Shown in pieces: positions 43,875-52,599 of a stretch of DNA of 64,000 nucleotides (position 1 is its first letter; each line of letters starts with the position of its first letter). The DNA is from Spirosoma sordidisoli. Lineage in GTDB: Bacteria > Bacteroidota > Bacteroidia > Cytophagales > Spirosomataceae. The stretch spans positions 682,001-746,000 of the forward strand of contig NZ_SBLB01000002.1 in the NCBI RefSeq assembly GCF_004138325.1. Reading direction: 5' to 3'. A program made the translations under genes and the position numbers. Below the pieces are notes generated by a model, which saw only the letters and a program-made list of their open reading frames with translations, did not search any database and was not told the DNA's origin.

Positions 43875-45473
43875 TTATTGCAGTTTTGCCAGCCAGAGCG
43901 ACGCGTTGATGTGGAGCGCGGGGTGGGAGGTGTAGCCGGAGGGGGCATCACCCGACCAGCCGTTGAACAGATTATCGGCCGTATCGCCGGTACCATCGTC
44001 AGACGGAGAGCTGTCTCCTACGAATACGATCCGGCCACTGCCGTAGGTCGAGAGCAGGGCCATGGCGCCCGTGGTGCTGCCTACGGTACGGCTCATCCGC
44101 CAGAAGAGCCCCTGAACGGTGGCATTGTTAGTTGGGTAGAGGGTGGCGGTGGTTCCGGCATAAAAAGCCAGCTTCGAGGCCGTTCCGGCTACCCCTGCCA
44201 GTACTTTCTGGGCGTTGGCGTTGCTGCCGGTATAAACCCGGGTCGTTGGCTGTTCGTCAATGTCAACGTAGTCGACGGTGAAGCCGAATGGCCGGTTGTT
44301 GTTGATGCCATTGTTGGTCATCAGATCATTCCAGACGCGGGGTGAATCGTAGCCGTCGCCATCGCGGTCGGAGGGGAGGTACCCGTTGGGGTCGGTTCCG
44401 GTCAGCGACGGAGCCGTATGATCCGCTACCATCATCAGCCCACCGCCGTTGGCTACGAAATTCATGATGGCCGTTTTCTCGCTGGCCGTAAACAGCCGGT
44501 TCGGCTCGACCACGACGAACACATCGTAGTTGCTCAGGTCCTGCGCATTGCTGGTGTTGTTATAGGTAATGGCCGTGCCGTTCGGCAGCGATTCGACCAG
44601 GTTGCCCCGTTTGACCAGCTCTACCGCCCAGGCCGACATACCGCCTTTCCAGTACGTTTCGGGCGTCGACGAGGTAATGCCGGTATAGGAAGGCGTGGGG
44701 AAGCGCTGGGCTTTGGTCTCGACGGTGGTACCACCCGTATAGGTCGGTACCGATTCAGTGCCGTCGGCGTCGATCTGCCAGTCGGCATTCCCGGCGTTTT
44801 CGCGTTTGCTGGCGTCGAACAGGAATTTTTTGCCCGTGCCCGGTTGAGGGGTTCCGCCCCCGCTATAGTCATTGATGACGATGTCGTCGAGATTGATACG
44901 GTTCGTTGACCCCGACAGTTTCCTGAATTCGATCCGAACCGTTCCCGACACGTTCAGGGTAAACGTCTGGGTCTGTAACGAAGCGGTTGTAGTAATAGCC
45001 CCACCGGCCTGGGTCCAGCTGCTTCCGCCATTGGTGGAGTACCAGAGTCCCCACTGGCTGGCCGCATCGGTGCCGTAGGTCGCGTGTTTGACACTGACCG
45101 TACTGATGCCCGATGACTGATCGAAGAGCATGGTTAGCCTGCCGGTGTTGCGCAGACGGGCCGACCACGAGCCCACCCGCTTGTCGGCACTCAGGTTGCC
45201 GATAACCCCATCGTACAAATTCCAGGATTTAGCCTGAAGCGTCACGTTATCGCCACTGGCCGAGCCGGCTGGCGACACGTCATAGGCCGTTTTGGGGCTG
45301 GTCGTGCCCACGTCAAACCCTTCCGTGAGAGAAACGGCCAGCGCTCTGGCGCCACTGAGCGGATGGCTGGCCGGTAGCAGCGAAGGGTCCTGAACCGGCT
45401 GGCAACCCAAAATAAAGGCACTCGTAAGGCCACCCGTTAACAGCAGATGTTTTAATTTTAGTAATTGAAGCAT
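43875..45473 (-). CDS. Large lipoprotein with a glutamine-amidotransferase-like (DUF4350-type) domain
   Basis: The ATG at 45473 gives a lipoprotein signal (LTSAFILGC, Cys24), so the longer in-frame start at 45530 is rejected. The 532-residue product has a jelly-roll-like beta-sandwich (about 65-225: SWSARLRNTGRLTMLFDQSSG; GLWYSTNGGSSWTQ). A C-terminal region (about 235-530) then has YDVFVVVEPNRLFTASEKTAIMNFVANGGGLMMVADH and GRIVFVGDSSPSDDGTG, as in the DUF4350/GATase-like fold. It looks like a surface-exposed binding or hydrolytic protein of unknown function. Confidence 0.7.
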   Translation of the reverse strand: MLQLLKLKHLLLTGGLTSAFILGCQPVQDPSLLPASHPLSGARALAVSLTEGFDVGTTSPKTAYDVSPAGSASGDNVTLQAKSWNLYDGVIGNLSADKRVGSWSARLRNTGRLTMLFDQSSGISTVSVKHATYGTDAASQWGLWYSTNGGSSWTQAGGAITTTASLQTQTFTLNVSGTVRIEFRKLSGSTNRINLDDIVINDYSGGGTPQPGTGKKFLFDASKRENAGNADWQIDADGTESVPTYTGGTTVETKAQRFPTPSYTGITSSTPETYWKGGMSAWAVELVKRGNLVESLPNGTAITYNNTSNAQDLSNYDVFVVVEPNRLFTASEKTAIMNFVANGGGLMMVADHTAPSLTGTDPNGYLPSDRDGDGYDSPRVWNDLMTNNGINNNRPFGFTVDYVDIDEQPTTRVYTGSNANAQKVLAGVAGTASKLAFYAGTTATLYPTNNATVQGLFWRMSRTVGSTTGAMALLSTYGSGRIVFVGDSSPSDDGTGDTADNLFNGWSGDAPSGYTSHPALHINASLWLAKLQ

Positions 45474-45613
45474 AAAAAGGGGTGTATTGGGTAAAGTGTA
45501 AACTTTTGCAAATAGCCCAAAACCCCCCAATTATGCTACAAAGTCATCGTTACCTTTCTATTACGTTAACGACAGGCCGTCGCCGGTTCCAATGCACTGG
45601 CTCCGCTGCCTGC

Positions 45614-46234
45614 TTATTTGGGCTCGATCCGGAAAATAGACGAGGTTTCGATCGTAGTGTCTTTCTCGGTGGTGGCTTCGCAATAACCGACCACCGGAAA
45701 AGGTACGTAGTCGATGAACTCGCGCAGGTTGGTAAAGTACTCGGTTCCGTAGCGCTGGGTATTTTTATAGAAGACCAGGTTGTTGATAAAGTATTTGCCG
45801 GGGAAGTGTTCGGCCATGATGGCGAAAAGGTCCGATAACTGCGGCAGCACGTACCAGGTCAGTTCGGCAAACAGGATAGCGTCGACCTGAGGGTACCGGG
45901 CCAGGTTCTCGACCCGATCAGCCGTAAACGAAAGGTGCGGAAACAGGCTCTTTGCCCGGCTGACGGCCGTTTCTGACAGTTCGATCCCTTGCGGAATAAT
46001 GCCCGTTTGCCGGTAAATCTCCTGGGAGTAGTACCCCAGGCCGCTGCCACACTCCAGCACCGACTGAATCCCGAACTGTTTGAGGTGCAGAATGCCAGCC
46101 TGCCGCGAATAGGGGTTGGGCTGTTTATCCTGCATCCAGGGCTGGTCGAACTGCTGATACATCTCGTCAAATCGTCCGATAAACTGACCGTCTTTGATGA
46201 CATAGTCGTGATACGTCTCCTTCTGCTGGCTCAT
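45614..46234 (-). CDS. Class I SAM-dependent methyltransferase
   Basis: The 206-residue protein has the Rossmann methyltransferase core: motif I VLECGSGLGYYS (about 59-70), motif II IIPQGIELSETAVSRAK with the acidic ribose contact, and a motif IV-like AILFAELTWYVLP. The N-terminus MSQQKETYHDYVIKDGQFIG is shared with a decayed copy 2 kb away (48097-48275), and the two upstream regions are 51/56 identical. The substrate is unknown, possibly a small molecule or sugar. Confidence 0.9.
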   Translation of the reverse strand: MSQQKETYHDYVIKDGQFIGRFDEMYQQFDQPWMQDKQPNPYSRQAGILHLKQFGIQSVLECGSGLGYYSQEIYRQTGIIPQGIELSETAVSRAKSLFPHLSFTADRVENLARYPQVDAILFAELTWYVLPQLSDLFAIMAEHFPGKYFINNLVFYKNTQRYGTEYFTNLREFIDYVPFPVVGYCEATTEKDTTIETSSIFRIEPK

Positions 46235-46280
46235 GGTATAACGTTTCTTACTAGTTTGTAAACTAGGTGTACCATGTGTC

Positions 46281-46336
46281 TAGTATAGTTGTTCAGGAAA
46301 AATCATCGGTTTGGGTTCGTCGTGAAATCGGATTCA
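46281..46336. repeat. Duplicated upstream segment, copy A
   Basis: These 56 bp match 48324-48379 at 51 positions, in the same orientation. They lie upstream of the methyltransferase gene and of its decayed copy respectively. Confidence 0.85.
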
Positions 46337-46433
46337 GCCTGGTTCTTCAAGTCGTTCACCGTTTCGGTGCAGGAGCCGGATTGAACACCTCATTCGTCGT
46401 AAAAAATGACGGTGGCCAGCCCAAATCCAGCAC

Positions 46434-46558
46434 TGACGACGTTGGTTCGGAAAGGCTCCGGTTCCACGAATCGTTGCCCGGATGCCCGGCGGGTTCACGT
46501 CCTGCGCCAGCGCCTGACCGCTGGACATTCCGGTGATGAACCATGCCTTCTGTTCCAT
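46434..46558 (-). pseudogene. SDR oxidoreductase remnant with large internal deletion
   Basis: From an ATG at 46558 the minus strand reads MEQKAWFITGMSSG, the cofactor-binding start of an SDR, and continues directly into QDVNPPGIRATIRGTGAF, which resembles the later substrate-loop region (a PGI-x-V-T-x-x-EPGAF type motif). The intervening ~150 codons are gone. No catalytic YxxxK remains. Confidence 0.75.
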
Positions 46559-46573
46559 AGGCAGTCGGGGCTG

Positions 46574-46617
46574 TACCCGTCGGTGGCCGCCCTCCAACAA
46601 GCGGCCGCCGACGGGTA
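46574..46617 (-). terminator. Hairpin after the NTF2-like gene
   Basis: A 17-bp stem with one mismatch (TACCCGTCGGTGGCCGC / GCGGCCGCCGACGGGTA) lies 6 bp past the minus-strand stop at 46623. The T tract is poor. Confidence 0.5.
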
Positions 46618-46622
46618 ATGAC

Positions 46623-46976
46623 TTAGGCGAAATACCGCTCCCGAATAATTTTACCATCCTGCCAGTCCTGAATGGCCACTTCCACCACCTTTAGCAGCCC
46701 GCTGGTGTTGTCGAGGTCGACCGACCAGACGATAAAGCTACGATTGCCCTTAACGATCCGGCCAACGGCGCTGAAATCCCGTACCATAACAATGTCGGCA
46801 AGTTGTTGGTGGCCCATTTTATCAATCCGGGTTTTTCCCTGGTGAGTTACCCCATCCAGATCGGTCTTTTCGATGTCGTCGTGGTAAAACTTGGCAAAGG
46901 CTTCCATGGGTTTGCCCTCAGCTACCAGCGCAATGAGTTCATCAACGGCGGTTGTAATTTGTGATTCCGTCATCAT
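46623..46976 (-). CDS. SnoaL/NTF2-like protein
   Basis: The 117-residue product shows ITTAVDELIALVAEGKPMEAFAKFYHDDIEKTDLDG, a typical NTF2-like beginning, and ends VEVAIQDWQDGKIIRERYF, the usual last strand of SnoaL-like domains. ATG 46976 and 46973 are both possible. A CACCTTTG (minus strand, 47004-47011) may be its -7 element. The function is unknown. The neighbouring AraC gene ends 73 bp upstream on the same strand. Confidence 0.85.
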   Translation of the reverse strand: MMTESQITTAVDELIALVAEGKPMEAFAKFYHDDIEKTDLDGVTHQGKTRIDKMGHQQLADIVMVRDFSAVGRIVKGNRSFIVWSVDLDNTSGLLKVVEVAIQDWQDGKIIRERYFA

Positions 46977-47049
46977 CCTGTTTATGCGGTTAAATGTATG
47001 CTACAAAGGTGCAGCAGGGTGGGGCGGACCAGGTAACACAAAACCGCAC

Positions 47050-48024
47050 TTATTGAGTAGGATTCGGAGATTTTCCCCGGGCAATGGCCTGTGCTGAGGC
47101 TTTGAACGCCGTGGGCGACAGACCCACTTCAGCTTTGAAGAGTTTGGCGAAGTAGGAACCATCGAAGTAGTTAAGCCTGGCGGCTACCTCGGCAACGGAC
47201 TGATCGGTAAAGGTTAATAACCGCTTGGCTTCCAGAATGCTGCGTGACCGAATGACTTCGGTGGCGGTTTTGCCGGTTATGCGTTTAGTGACCTCGTTGA
47301 GGTGGTGCGGGGTGATGTTGAGCCGGGCTGCATACGTGCTGGCGGTGCTATTTTCCAGAAAATGCGCATCGACCAGATTTCTGAAGTTTTTATAGATGAC
47401 AAAGTATCTTTTAGAAACGGCCTGTCCGGTCTGGGTATTGATCGACCGTTGAACCTGATGCAACAGCACGTGTAGCAGCGACTGGCAAATGGGCAGCGAC
47501 CGGTCGGCCCGGCGGTGTTCGGCCACGAGCAGGTCAATGGTGTGTTTAATTTCGGCGTAGCTATCCGGGTCGGGCAGCAAGCAGGGGTTGGCGTAAAAAT
47601 TATCCAGGAAACTCAACTCAAAAAGCCGGTCGGGATTGCTATGATTGAGCAGGAAAAAATCGGCCGTAAACATAATCGTGCCGCCGGTCACGGGTTTCCA
47701 CTCCTCAAACGAATGAAGCTGGCCTGGGGAGATAAAAAATAGCGAATTGGCGCGCATCGCGTATTCCTGGTAGTCGATCACCTGTCGGCTTTCGCCACGT
47801 TCAATCCAGATTATTTCGTAGAAGGTGTGCTTATGAATGTCGTCCACGTCCGGCTCGTCCATCGTGTCGAACCGGGTAATTTCAAACTGGGTCGGGTTGG
47901 CGGGCTGATTGATAAAATGGCCAATGGCGTAAAAAGGGAAAAGCGCATTCACGGGTTTGTCGGTTGCAGGTTGACTGGTTCGATACAGGAGCAGACTAAC
48001 GCCTACAACCAGCCGGATAGCCAA
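47050..48024 (-). CDS. AraC-family transcriptional regulator
   Basis: The 324-residue protein has an N-terminal cupin-like sensing domain (about 45-190: HKHTFYEIIWIERGESRQVIDYQEYAM, SLFFISPGQLHSFEEW). The C-terminal double helix-turn-helix (about 215-310) contains YAARLNITPHHLNEVTKRITGKTATEVIRSR and SVAEVAARLNYFDGSYFAKLFKAEVGLSPTAF. The exact start is uncertain because the first ~25 residues are unusual. It may control the nearby methyltransferase/SDR/NTF2 genes or the divergent sugar-acid dehydratase; neither is proven. Confidence 0.92.
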   Translation of the reverse strand: MAIRLVVGVSLLLYRTSQPATDKPVNALFPFYAIGHFINQPANPTQFEITRFDTMDEPDVDDIHKHTFYEIIWIERGESRQVIDYQEYAMRANSLFFISPGQLHSFEEWKPVTGGTIMFTADFFLLNHSNPDRLFELSFLDNFYANPCLLPDPDSYAEIKHTIDLLVAEHRRADRSLPICQSLLHVLLHQVQRSINTQTGQAVSKRYFVIYKNFRNLVDAHFLENSTASTYAARLNITPHHLNEVTKRITGKTATEVIRSRSILEAKRLLTFTDQSVAEVAARLNYFDGSYFAKLFKAEVGLSPTAFKASAQAIARGKSPNPTQ

Positions 48025-48096
48025 TGCGTTCGATACGAGCGGATTAGCGAGACCATATATTCTGCCTTGACGCGTGAATTAGTATGCCCCGGTCGG

Positions 48097-48275
48097 TCGG
48101 CCGTTTCTGACAGGTCAATTCCCTAAGACATACTATCCGCTTGCCGCGGATAGGGACCGCGCTGTTTGCCCAGCCTTCAGGGTTGGTTGAGCCCCTCATA
48201 CGTCTCCTCGAACCGCCCGATAAACTGACCGTCTTTGCGGCCATAGTCATGATACGTTTCCTGCTGCTGGCTCAT
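48097..48275 (-). pseudogene. Decayed copy of the SAM methyltransferase
   Basis: From an ATG at 48275 the minus strand reads MSQQQETYHDYGRKDGQFIG, closely matching the intact gene at 45614-46234, then meets TGA where the intact gene has Trp. A later segment (48098-48125) matches the region coding for GIELSETA, with the sequence between deleted. The upstream 56 bp are also duplicated. Confidence 0.85.
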
Positions 48276-48323
48276 GCGATGGTGTTTCTTAATCTGGTTG
48301 TCAAACTATGGGTACTACGTCCA

Positions 48324-48379
48324 TAGTATAGTTGTTTAGGAAAAATCATCGGTTCGGGTTCGTAGTAAAACCGGATTCA
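48324..48379. repeat. Duplicated upstream segment, copy B
   Basis: Pairs with 46281-46336 (51 of 56 identical). Confidence 0.85.
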
Positions 48380-48382
48380 TCT

Positions 48383-48390
48383 TAGCTTTA
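48383..48390 (+). promoter_or_regulatory. Candidate -7 element for the dehydratase operon
   Basis: TAGCTTTA is one mismatch from TAnnTTTG, 37 bp before the IlvD/Edd ATG. Confidence 0.4.
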
Positions 48391-48427
48391 CCCACCAACA
48401 GTACACTGCAACTTACCTAGTCAACTC

Positions 48428-50134
48428 ATGCCGCTTCGTTCGCAAGACTGGTTTGGCCGTACCGGTAAAGACGGCTTTATATATCGTGCCTGGATGAAAA
48501 ACCAGGGTTTTCCGCACCATGAGTTTGAGGGGAAACCCGTTATAGGAATCTGTAACACCTGGTCTGAATTGACCCCCTGCAACGCCCATTTCCGGGAGCT
48601 GGCCGAAGCCATCAAACGGGGGGTGTGGGAGGCTGGCGGGTTTCCGCTCGAGTTTCCGGTGATGTCGCTGGGCGAGTGCCAGATCAAGCCGACTGCCATG
48701 CTGTTCCGCAACCTGGCCAGCATGGACGTTGAAGAAAGCATCCGGGGCAACTCGCTCGATGCGGTCATTCTCATGTGCGGCTGCGACAAAACGACACCCT
48801 CGCTGGTGATGGGAGCCTGTTCGGTCGATATTCCAACAATGGTCGTGTCGGGCGGGCCGATGCTGGCCGGGCGGTTCCGGGGTCAGAAGATTGGTACCAG
48901 CGACCTCTGGCGGTTTGCCGAAGCCTACAAAATGGGCGAGATGAGCCAGAGCGACTTCATCGCAGCCGAGGCCAGCATGGCCCGCAGCCAGGGCCACTGT
49001 GCCGTTATGGGTACCGCCAGCACGATGGCCGCCATGGTCGAGTCGCTGGGGTTGGCCCTGCCCGACAATGCCACGATTCCGGCCGCCGACTCGCGCCGGA
49101 AGGTACTGGCCCACATGACCGGTGTACGGGCGGTAGAACTGGCCCGCGAGAATATCAAACCATCCGATATCCTGACGCGCCAGGCGTTCGAGAATGCCAT
49201 TGTCGTCAACGCGGCCCTTGGCGGATCGACCAACTTTATTCTGCATCTGCTGGCCATTGCCGGCCGGGTAGGGGTCGACCTGACGGTCGACGACTTCGAC
49301 CGGCTGTCGGCCAAAATTCCGCTGCTGACCAACCTGCAACCCTCGGGCGAGCACTTTGTCGAGGATCTGTTCTATGCCGGTGGGTTGCCCGCGGTGATGC
49401 ACGAACTTCGTCAGTACCTGCATACCGACGCTATCACGGTCAACGGCCACACAATCGGGGAGAACTGTGCCGATGCGCAGTGTTACGACCCGGCCGTTAT
49501 CGCCACCATCGACCAGCCTTTCAAACCCGAATCGGGGGTAGCCGTGCTGCGCGGCAACCTCTGTCCCAACGGCGCTGTGCTGAAGCCCTCGGCGGCCTCG
49601 CCCCACCTGATGCAGCATACGGGCCGGGCCGTGGTGTTCGAAGATATCGACGACTACAAAGCCCGCATCGACGACCCCGACCTGGACGTCGATCCTGACA
49701 GTGTGCTGGTGCTCAAAAACGTGGGGCCCCGTGGGTATCCGGGTATGCCCGAAGTAGGGAACATGCAGCTGCCGGCAAAAATTCTGGCGCTGGGCGTACA
49801 CGATATGGTTCGGATTTCGGACGGGCGGATGAGCGGAACGGGCTTCGGTACGGTTGTACTGCATGTCTCGCCCGAAGCGGCCGTGGGAGGTAACCTGGCG
49901 CTGGTCCAGCAGGGGGATCTGATCACCCTCGATGTGCCCAACCGAAGCCTGCACCTGCACGTCTCCGACCAGGAGCTGGCAGCCCGGCTGGTTCATTTCA
50001 AGCCCATCAATCTTGGCTACGACCGGGGCTACGTAAACCTCTACATTCGCCACGTGACCCAGGCGCACGAAGGCGCCGATTTTGACTTTTTACGGGGCGG
50101 TTCGGGTAGCGAGGTTCGTCGCGATTCGCATTAA
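48428..50134 (+). CDS. IlvD/Edd-family dehydratase, sugar-acid type (L-arabinonate dehydratase-like)
   Basis: The 568-residue protein begins LRSQDWFGRTGKDGFIYRAWMKNQG, the usual start of sugar-acid (pentonate) dehydratases in this family. Cys51, Cys119 and Cys191 have the spacing of [2Fe-2S] ligands in L-arabinonate dehydratase-like enzymes (CGCDK motif around 117-121). SDGRMSGTGFGTVVLHVSPEAAVGG carries the catalytic Ser near the C-terminus. The reaction would convert an aldonate to the 2-keto-3-deoxy acid. An SDR gene follows 7 bp later, as in non-phosphorylative sugar catabolism. The exact substrate (arabinonate, xylonate or other) is not determined. Confidence 0.92.
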   Translation: MPLRSQDWFGRTGKDGFIYRAWMKNQGFPHHEFEGKPVIGICNTWSELTPCNAHFRELAEAIKRGVWEAGGFPLEFPVMSLGECQIKPTAMLFRNLASMDVEESIRGNSLDAVILMCGCDKTTPSLVMGACSVDIPTMVVSGGPMLAGRFRGQKIGTSDLWRFAEAYKMGEMSQSDFIAAEASMARSQGHCAVMGTASTMAAMVESLGLALPDNATIPAADSRRKVLAHMTGVRAVELARENIKPSDILTRQAFENAIVVNAALGGSTNFILHLLAIAGRVGVDLTVDDFDRLSAKIPLLTNLQPSGEHFVEDLFYAGGLPAVMHELRQYLHTDAITVNGHTIGENCADAQCYDPAVIATIDQPFKPESGVAVLRGNLCPNGAVLKPSAASPHLMQHTGRAVVFEDIDDYKARIDDPDLDVDPDSVLVLKNVGPRGYPGMPEVGNMQLPAKILALGVHDMVRISDGRMSGTGFGTVVLHVSPEAAVGGNLALVQQGDLITLDVPNRSLHLHVSDQELAARLVHFKPINLGYDRGYVNLYIRHVTQAHEGADFDFLRGGSGSEVRRDSH

Positions 50135-50141
50135 CGGGCCT

Positions 50142-50936
50142 ATGCTTTTTTCTGGACAAACCGCCGTAATTACCGGTGCCGGTACGGGCATCGGTTTTGC
50201 CATTGCCCGGGCGCTGGTTAGCCAGGGGGCCAACGTGGTGCTGAACGATTTCGATGAAGCGCTGGCCCGGCAGGCCGCCGAAGCACTTACCGAAGTCAGC
50301 CGCCGGGATCAGGCCCGGGCCGGACGGTGTATAGCCTGCGCCGGCGATGCATCGGAGGTCGGGTTTATCCATCAACTGGTCGAGACGGCCGTGGCTACGT
50401 TTGGGCGGCTCGATATCGCCATTGCCAATGCTGGCATTACTGTCTTCGGCGACATTTTTACCACCACGCCCGATGCTTTTCAGACGATTGTAAACCTGAA
50501 CCTGCGGGGTAGTTTTTTCCTGGCGCAGGCGGCTGCCAGCCAGATGCGTCGGCAGCCCGACGGCGTTCGGGGCCCGGGGGGCAGTATCCTGTTCATGTCG
50601 TCGGTGGTTGGGCATCTGGGGCACCCGGGCCTGCCGGTGTACAGCATGACCAAGGCCGGCCTCGAAATGCTGGCCCGACAACTCGTCATCGACCTGTCGC
50701 CCCTGGGCATTACAGTCAACGCGATTGCCCCCGGCGCAACCCTGACCGAACGGACCCTCGACGATCCGACCTACGTCCCGATCTGGTCACGGATTACCCC
50801 CATGGGGCGGCCGGCCACGGTCGAGGATATTGCCCAGGCGGCTTTGTTTCTGGTTTCGCCGATGTCGCGCCATATTACGGGCCAGAGTCTGGTGGTCGAT
50901 GGTGGCTGGACGAGTGTCGGTATCCCGCCGGTTTAG
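50142..50936 (+). CDS. SDR-family oxidoreductase linked to the sugar-acid dehydratase
   Basis: The ATG at 50142 starts MLFSGQTAVITGAGTGIGFA with the TGxxxGxG cofactor motif; an upstream in-frame start would overlap the dehydratase gene. The 264-residue protein has NAG, a catalytic Ser in MSSVVGHLG, YSMTKAGLEM (YxxxK), and an ITGQSLVVDGGW end. It probably oxidises a sugar or a keto-deoxy acid in the same pathway. It forms an operon with the dehydratase and its stop overlaps the end of the convergent DJ-1/PfpI gene by 4 bp. Confidence 0.93.
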   Translation: MLFSGQTAVITGAGTGIGFAIARALVSQGANVVLNDFDEALARQAAEALTEVSRRDQARAGRCIACAGDASEVGFIHQLVETAVATFGRLDIAIANAGITVFGDIFTTTPDAFQTIVNLNLRGSFFLAQAAASQMRRQPDGVRGPGGSILFMSSVVGHLGHPGLPVYSMTKAGLEMLARQLVIDLSPLGITVNAIAPGATLTERTLDDPTYVPIWSRITPMGRPATVEDIAQAALFLVSPMSRHITGQSLVVDGGWTSVGIPPV

Positions 50937-51538
50937 ACCCAGTGGTCGTACTGCATATACCGGGCGGTTTCGTCGGCGACGTCTTTACCTAGTAGACGGC
51001 CAACTACGTACAGCGACATGTCGATGCCTGCCGATATGCCTGCCGACGTGATAATACGGCCCGTATCGACCCAGCGGTCGGCGGGTTGTACCGTAGTCGT
51101 AGGAGATAACTGCGCCAGACTATCCAGAGCCAGGTAGTGCGTCGTCGCGGAGAGGCCGTCGAGTAAACCCGCTTTGGCGAGGAGCAGGGAGCCCGTACAG
51201 ACCGAAAGGACCAGCTCGGCCCTGGCAGCCTGCCGCCGGATCCAGTTCACAACCGCCGGGTTATCGACTTCCCGCCGGGTACCGAAGGGCGTACCGTCGG
51301 TCTGGTAGCCACCCCCGCCCGGAATGATCAGCAGGTCGGGTTTGGGGTGGTCATTGAGCAGATAGGACGGGTTAATGGACAGGCCATTGCGGGCGTAAAC
51401 GGGGCCCCGCTCCGCCACAGTGTATACCTGGAATGGTTTCGGGTCGGCTTTACGATCGGCGACACCGAACACTTCGAAGGGGCCCGCGAAGTCGAGTACC
51501 TCGATTTCATTAAAGAGAAGGATAGCTACATTACGCAT
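50933..51538 (-). CDS. DJ-1/PfpI-family protein
   Basis: The 201-residue protein starts MRNVAILLFNEIEVLDFAGPFEVF, contains DLLIIPGGGGYQTDG and the nucleophile elbow VLSVCTGSLLLAKAGLLDGLSATTH with Cys114. This matches the DJ-1/PfpI subgroup related to isonitrile hydratase and AraC-type amidase domains; a DNA-binding domain is absent. A glyoxalase-, amidase- or chaperone-like role is possible. An EamA transporter gene lies upstream on the same strand (18 bp gap), so the two probably share a transcript. Confidence 0.92.
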   Translation of the reverse strand: MRNVAILLFNEIEVLDFAGPFEVFGVADRKADPKPFQVYTVAERGPVYARNGLSINPSYLLNDHPKPDLLIIPGGGGYQTDGTPFGTRREVDNPAVVNWIRRQAARAELVLSVCTGSLLLAKAGLLDGLSATTHYLALDSLAQLSPTTTVQPADRWVDTGRIITSAGISAGIDMSLYVVGRLLGKDVADETARYMQYDHWV

Positions 51539-51556
51539 AGTGGGTGGGCTGACGGG

Positions 51557-52480
51557 TTATTTTTTTCCAAGTGTAATCAGAACGACACCGGCCACAATAA
51601 CGGCCGCCCCCATCAGCGACTGCGAGGAGATCGCTTCCCCGGCAAACGCTGCGCCGAGCAACATGGCCACGATGGGGTTCACATAGGCGTAGGTCGAGGC
51701 CAGCGTAGGCGGAGCGTTACGCGCCAGCCACGAAAAGGTCGAAAAGCCAACGATCGACCCGAATATGATCAGATAAACCAGCGAGTAAAGGGCCTTGGGC
51801 GGGGCGTCGAGAATGCTGAGCAACGATATCGGTTCAACGACCAGGGCTGCCAGAATCAGCACCGTTCCGCCCGTCAGCATCTGCATGCCGCTGGATAGGG
51901 CCGACGAGGCCGGCATGTTGACCCGCGGGGTCAGCAGGGTACCGAACGCCCAGCCGGTGTTGGCAATCATGGTCATACACAGCCCGATCAGCAGCCCGTC
52001 AGAGCCTCCGGGAATAACCAGTTTGCCCGGCTGAAACAGGATGACCACCCCCAATAGACCCAGCGCCGAACCCGCCAGCGCCTGCCTGGTGGGCCGTGCC
52101 CGCGCATAAAACAACCAGTTCAGGACCAGCACAAAGACGGGCAATGTGGCTACCAGCAGGGCGGTCAGGCCCGTTGGCAGGTAGTGAAGCGCCGTTCCGA
52201 TGGCGCCGTTGGCTACGGTCAGGAAAAGGAGTCCCAACAGGCCGGTGGCCCGCCAGTTCGACAGGGTAGGGCGGGGCGCGCCTGACAGTCGGGCGTAGCC
52301 ATAGAGTAAGGTGCCCGCTGCTACAAACCGCATACCGGCCATGTAGAGCGGGGGCATACGCTCCGTCATGAAATGAACAAAGAGGTAGGTCGACCCCCAG
52401 AGGATATAAACGGTAACGAGCGCAATCCAGAGGGTGGTTCGATTCGAGGCAGCAGGTACTGGCGTTGTAGAAACTTGCAT
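51557..52480 (-). CDS. EamA-family transporter
   Basis: The 307-residue protein has ten predicted membrane helices in two EamA halves: YILWGSTYLFVHFMTERMPPLYMAGMRFVAAGTLLY and a second half ending VNPIVAMLLGAAFAGEAISSQSLMGAAVIVAGVVLITLGKK. This is the usual form of YedA/RhaT-like exporters. The substrate is unknown. It probably shares an operon with the DJ-1/PfpI gene 18 bp downstream. Confidence 0.93.
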   Translation of the reverse strand: MQVSTTPVPAASNRTTLWIALVTVYILWGSTYLFVHFMTERMPPLYMAGMRFVAAGTLLYGYARLSGAPRPTLSNWRATGLLGLLFLTVANGAIGTALHYLPTGLTALLVATLPVFVLVLNWLFYARARPTRQALAGSALGLLGVVILFQPGKLVIPGGSDGLLIGLCMTMIANTGWAFGTLLTPRVNMPASSALSSGMQMLTGGTVLILAALVVEPISLLSILDAPPKALYSLVYLIIFGSIVGFSTFSWLARNAPPTLASTYAYVNPIVAMLLGAAFAGEAISSQSLMGAAVIVAGVVLITLGKK

Positions 52481-52599
52481 AATGGGGCGGCTTACTGCAG
52501 GTGTAACAGCCAGCGCCCGTTTTTTTTATCCCCGTCGGCTCAATTATTCATGATTTCTTCATTCCGTCTAATAAAATCAGGATAAGGTCTAATTGAGGT

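Noticed and set aside
46267..46536. 89-codon plus-strand frame in the decaying region
   Set aside because: It is antisense to the SDR remnant and shares no family; the minus-strand reading explains the sequence.
48413..50068. 551-codon open frame antisense to the IlvD/Edd dehydratase gene
   Set aside because: It is the shadow of a high-GC gene; its translation has no domain, while the plus strand gives a complete known enzyme.
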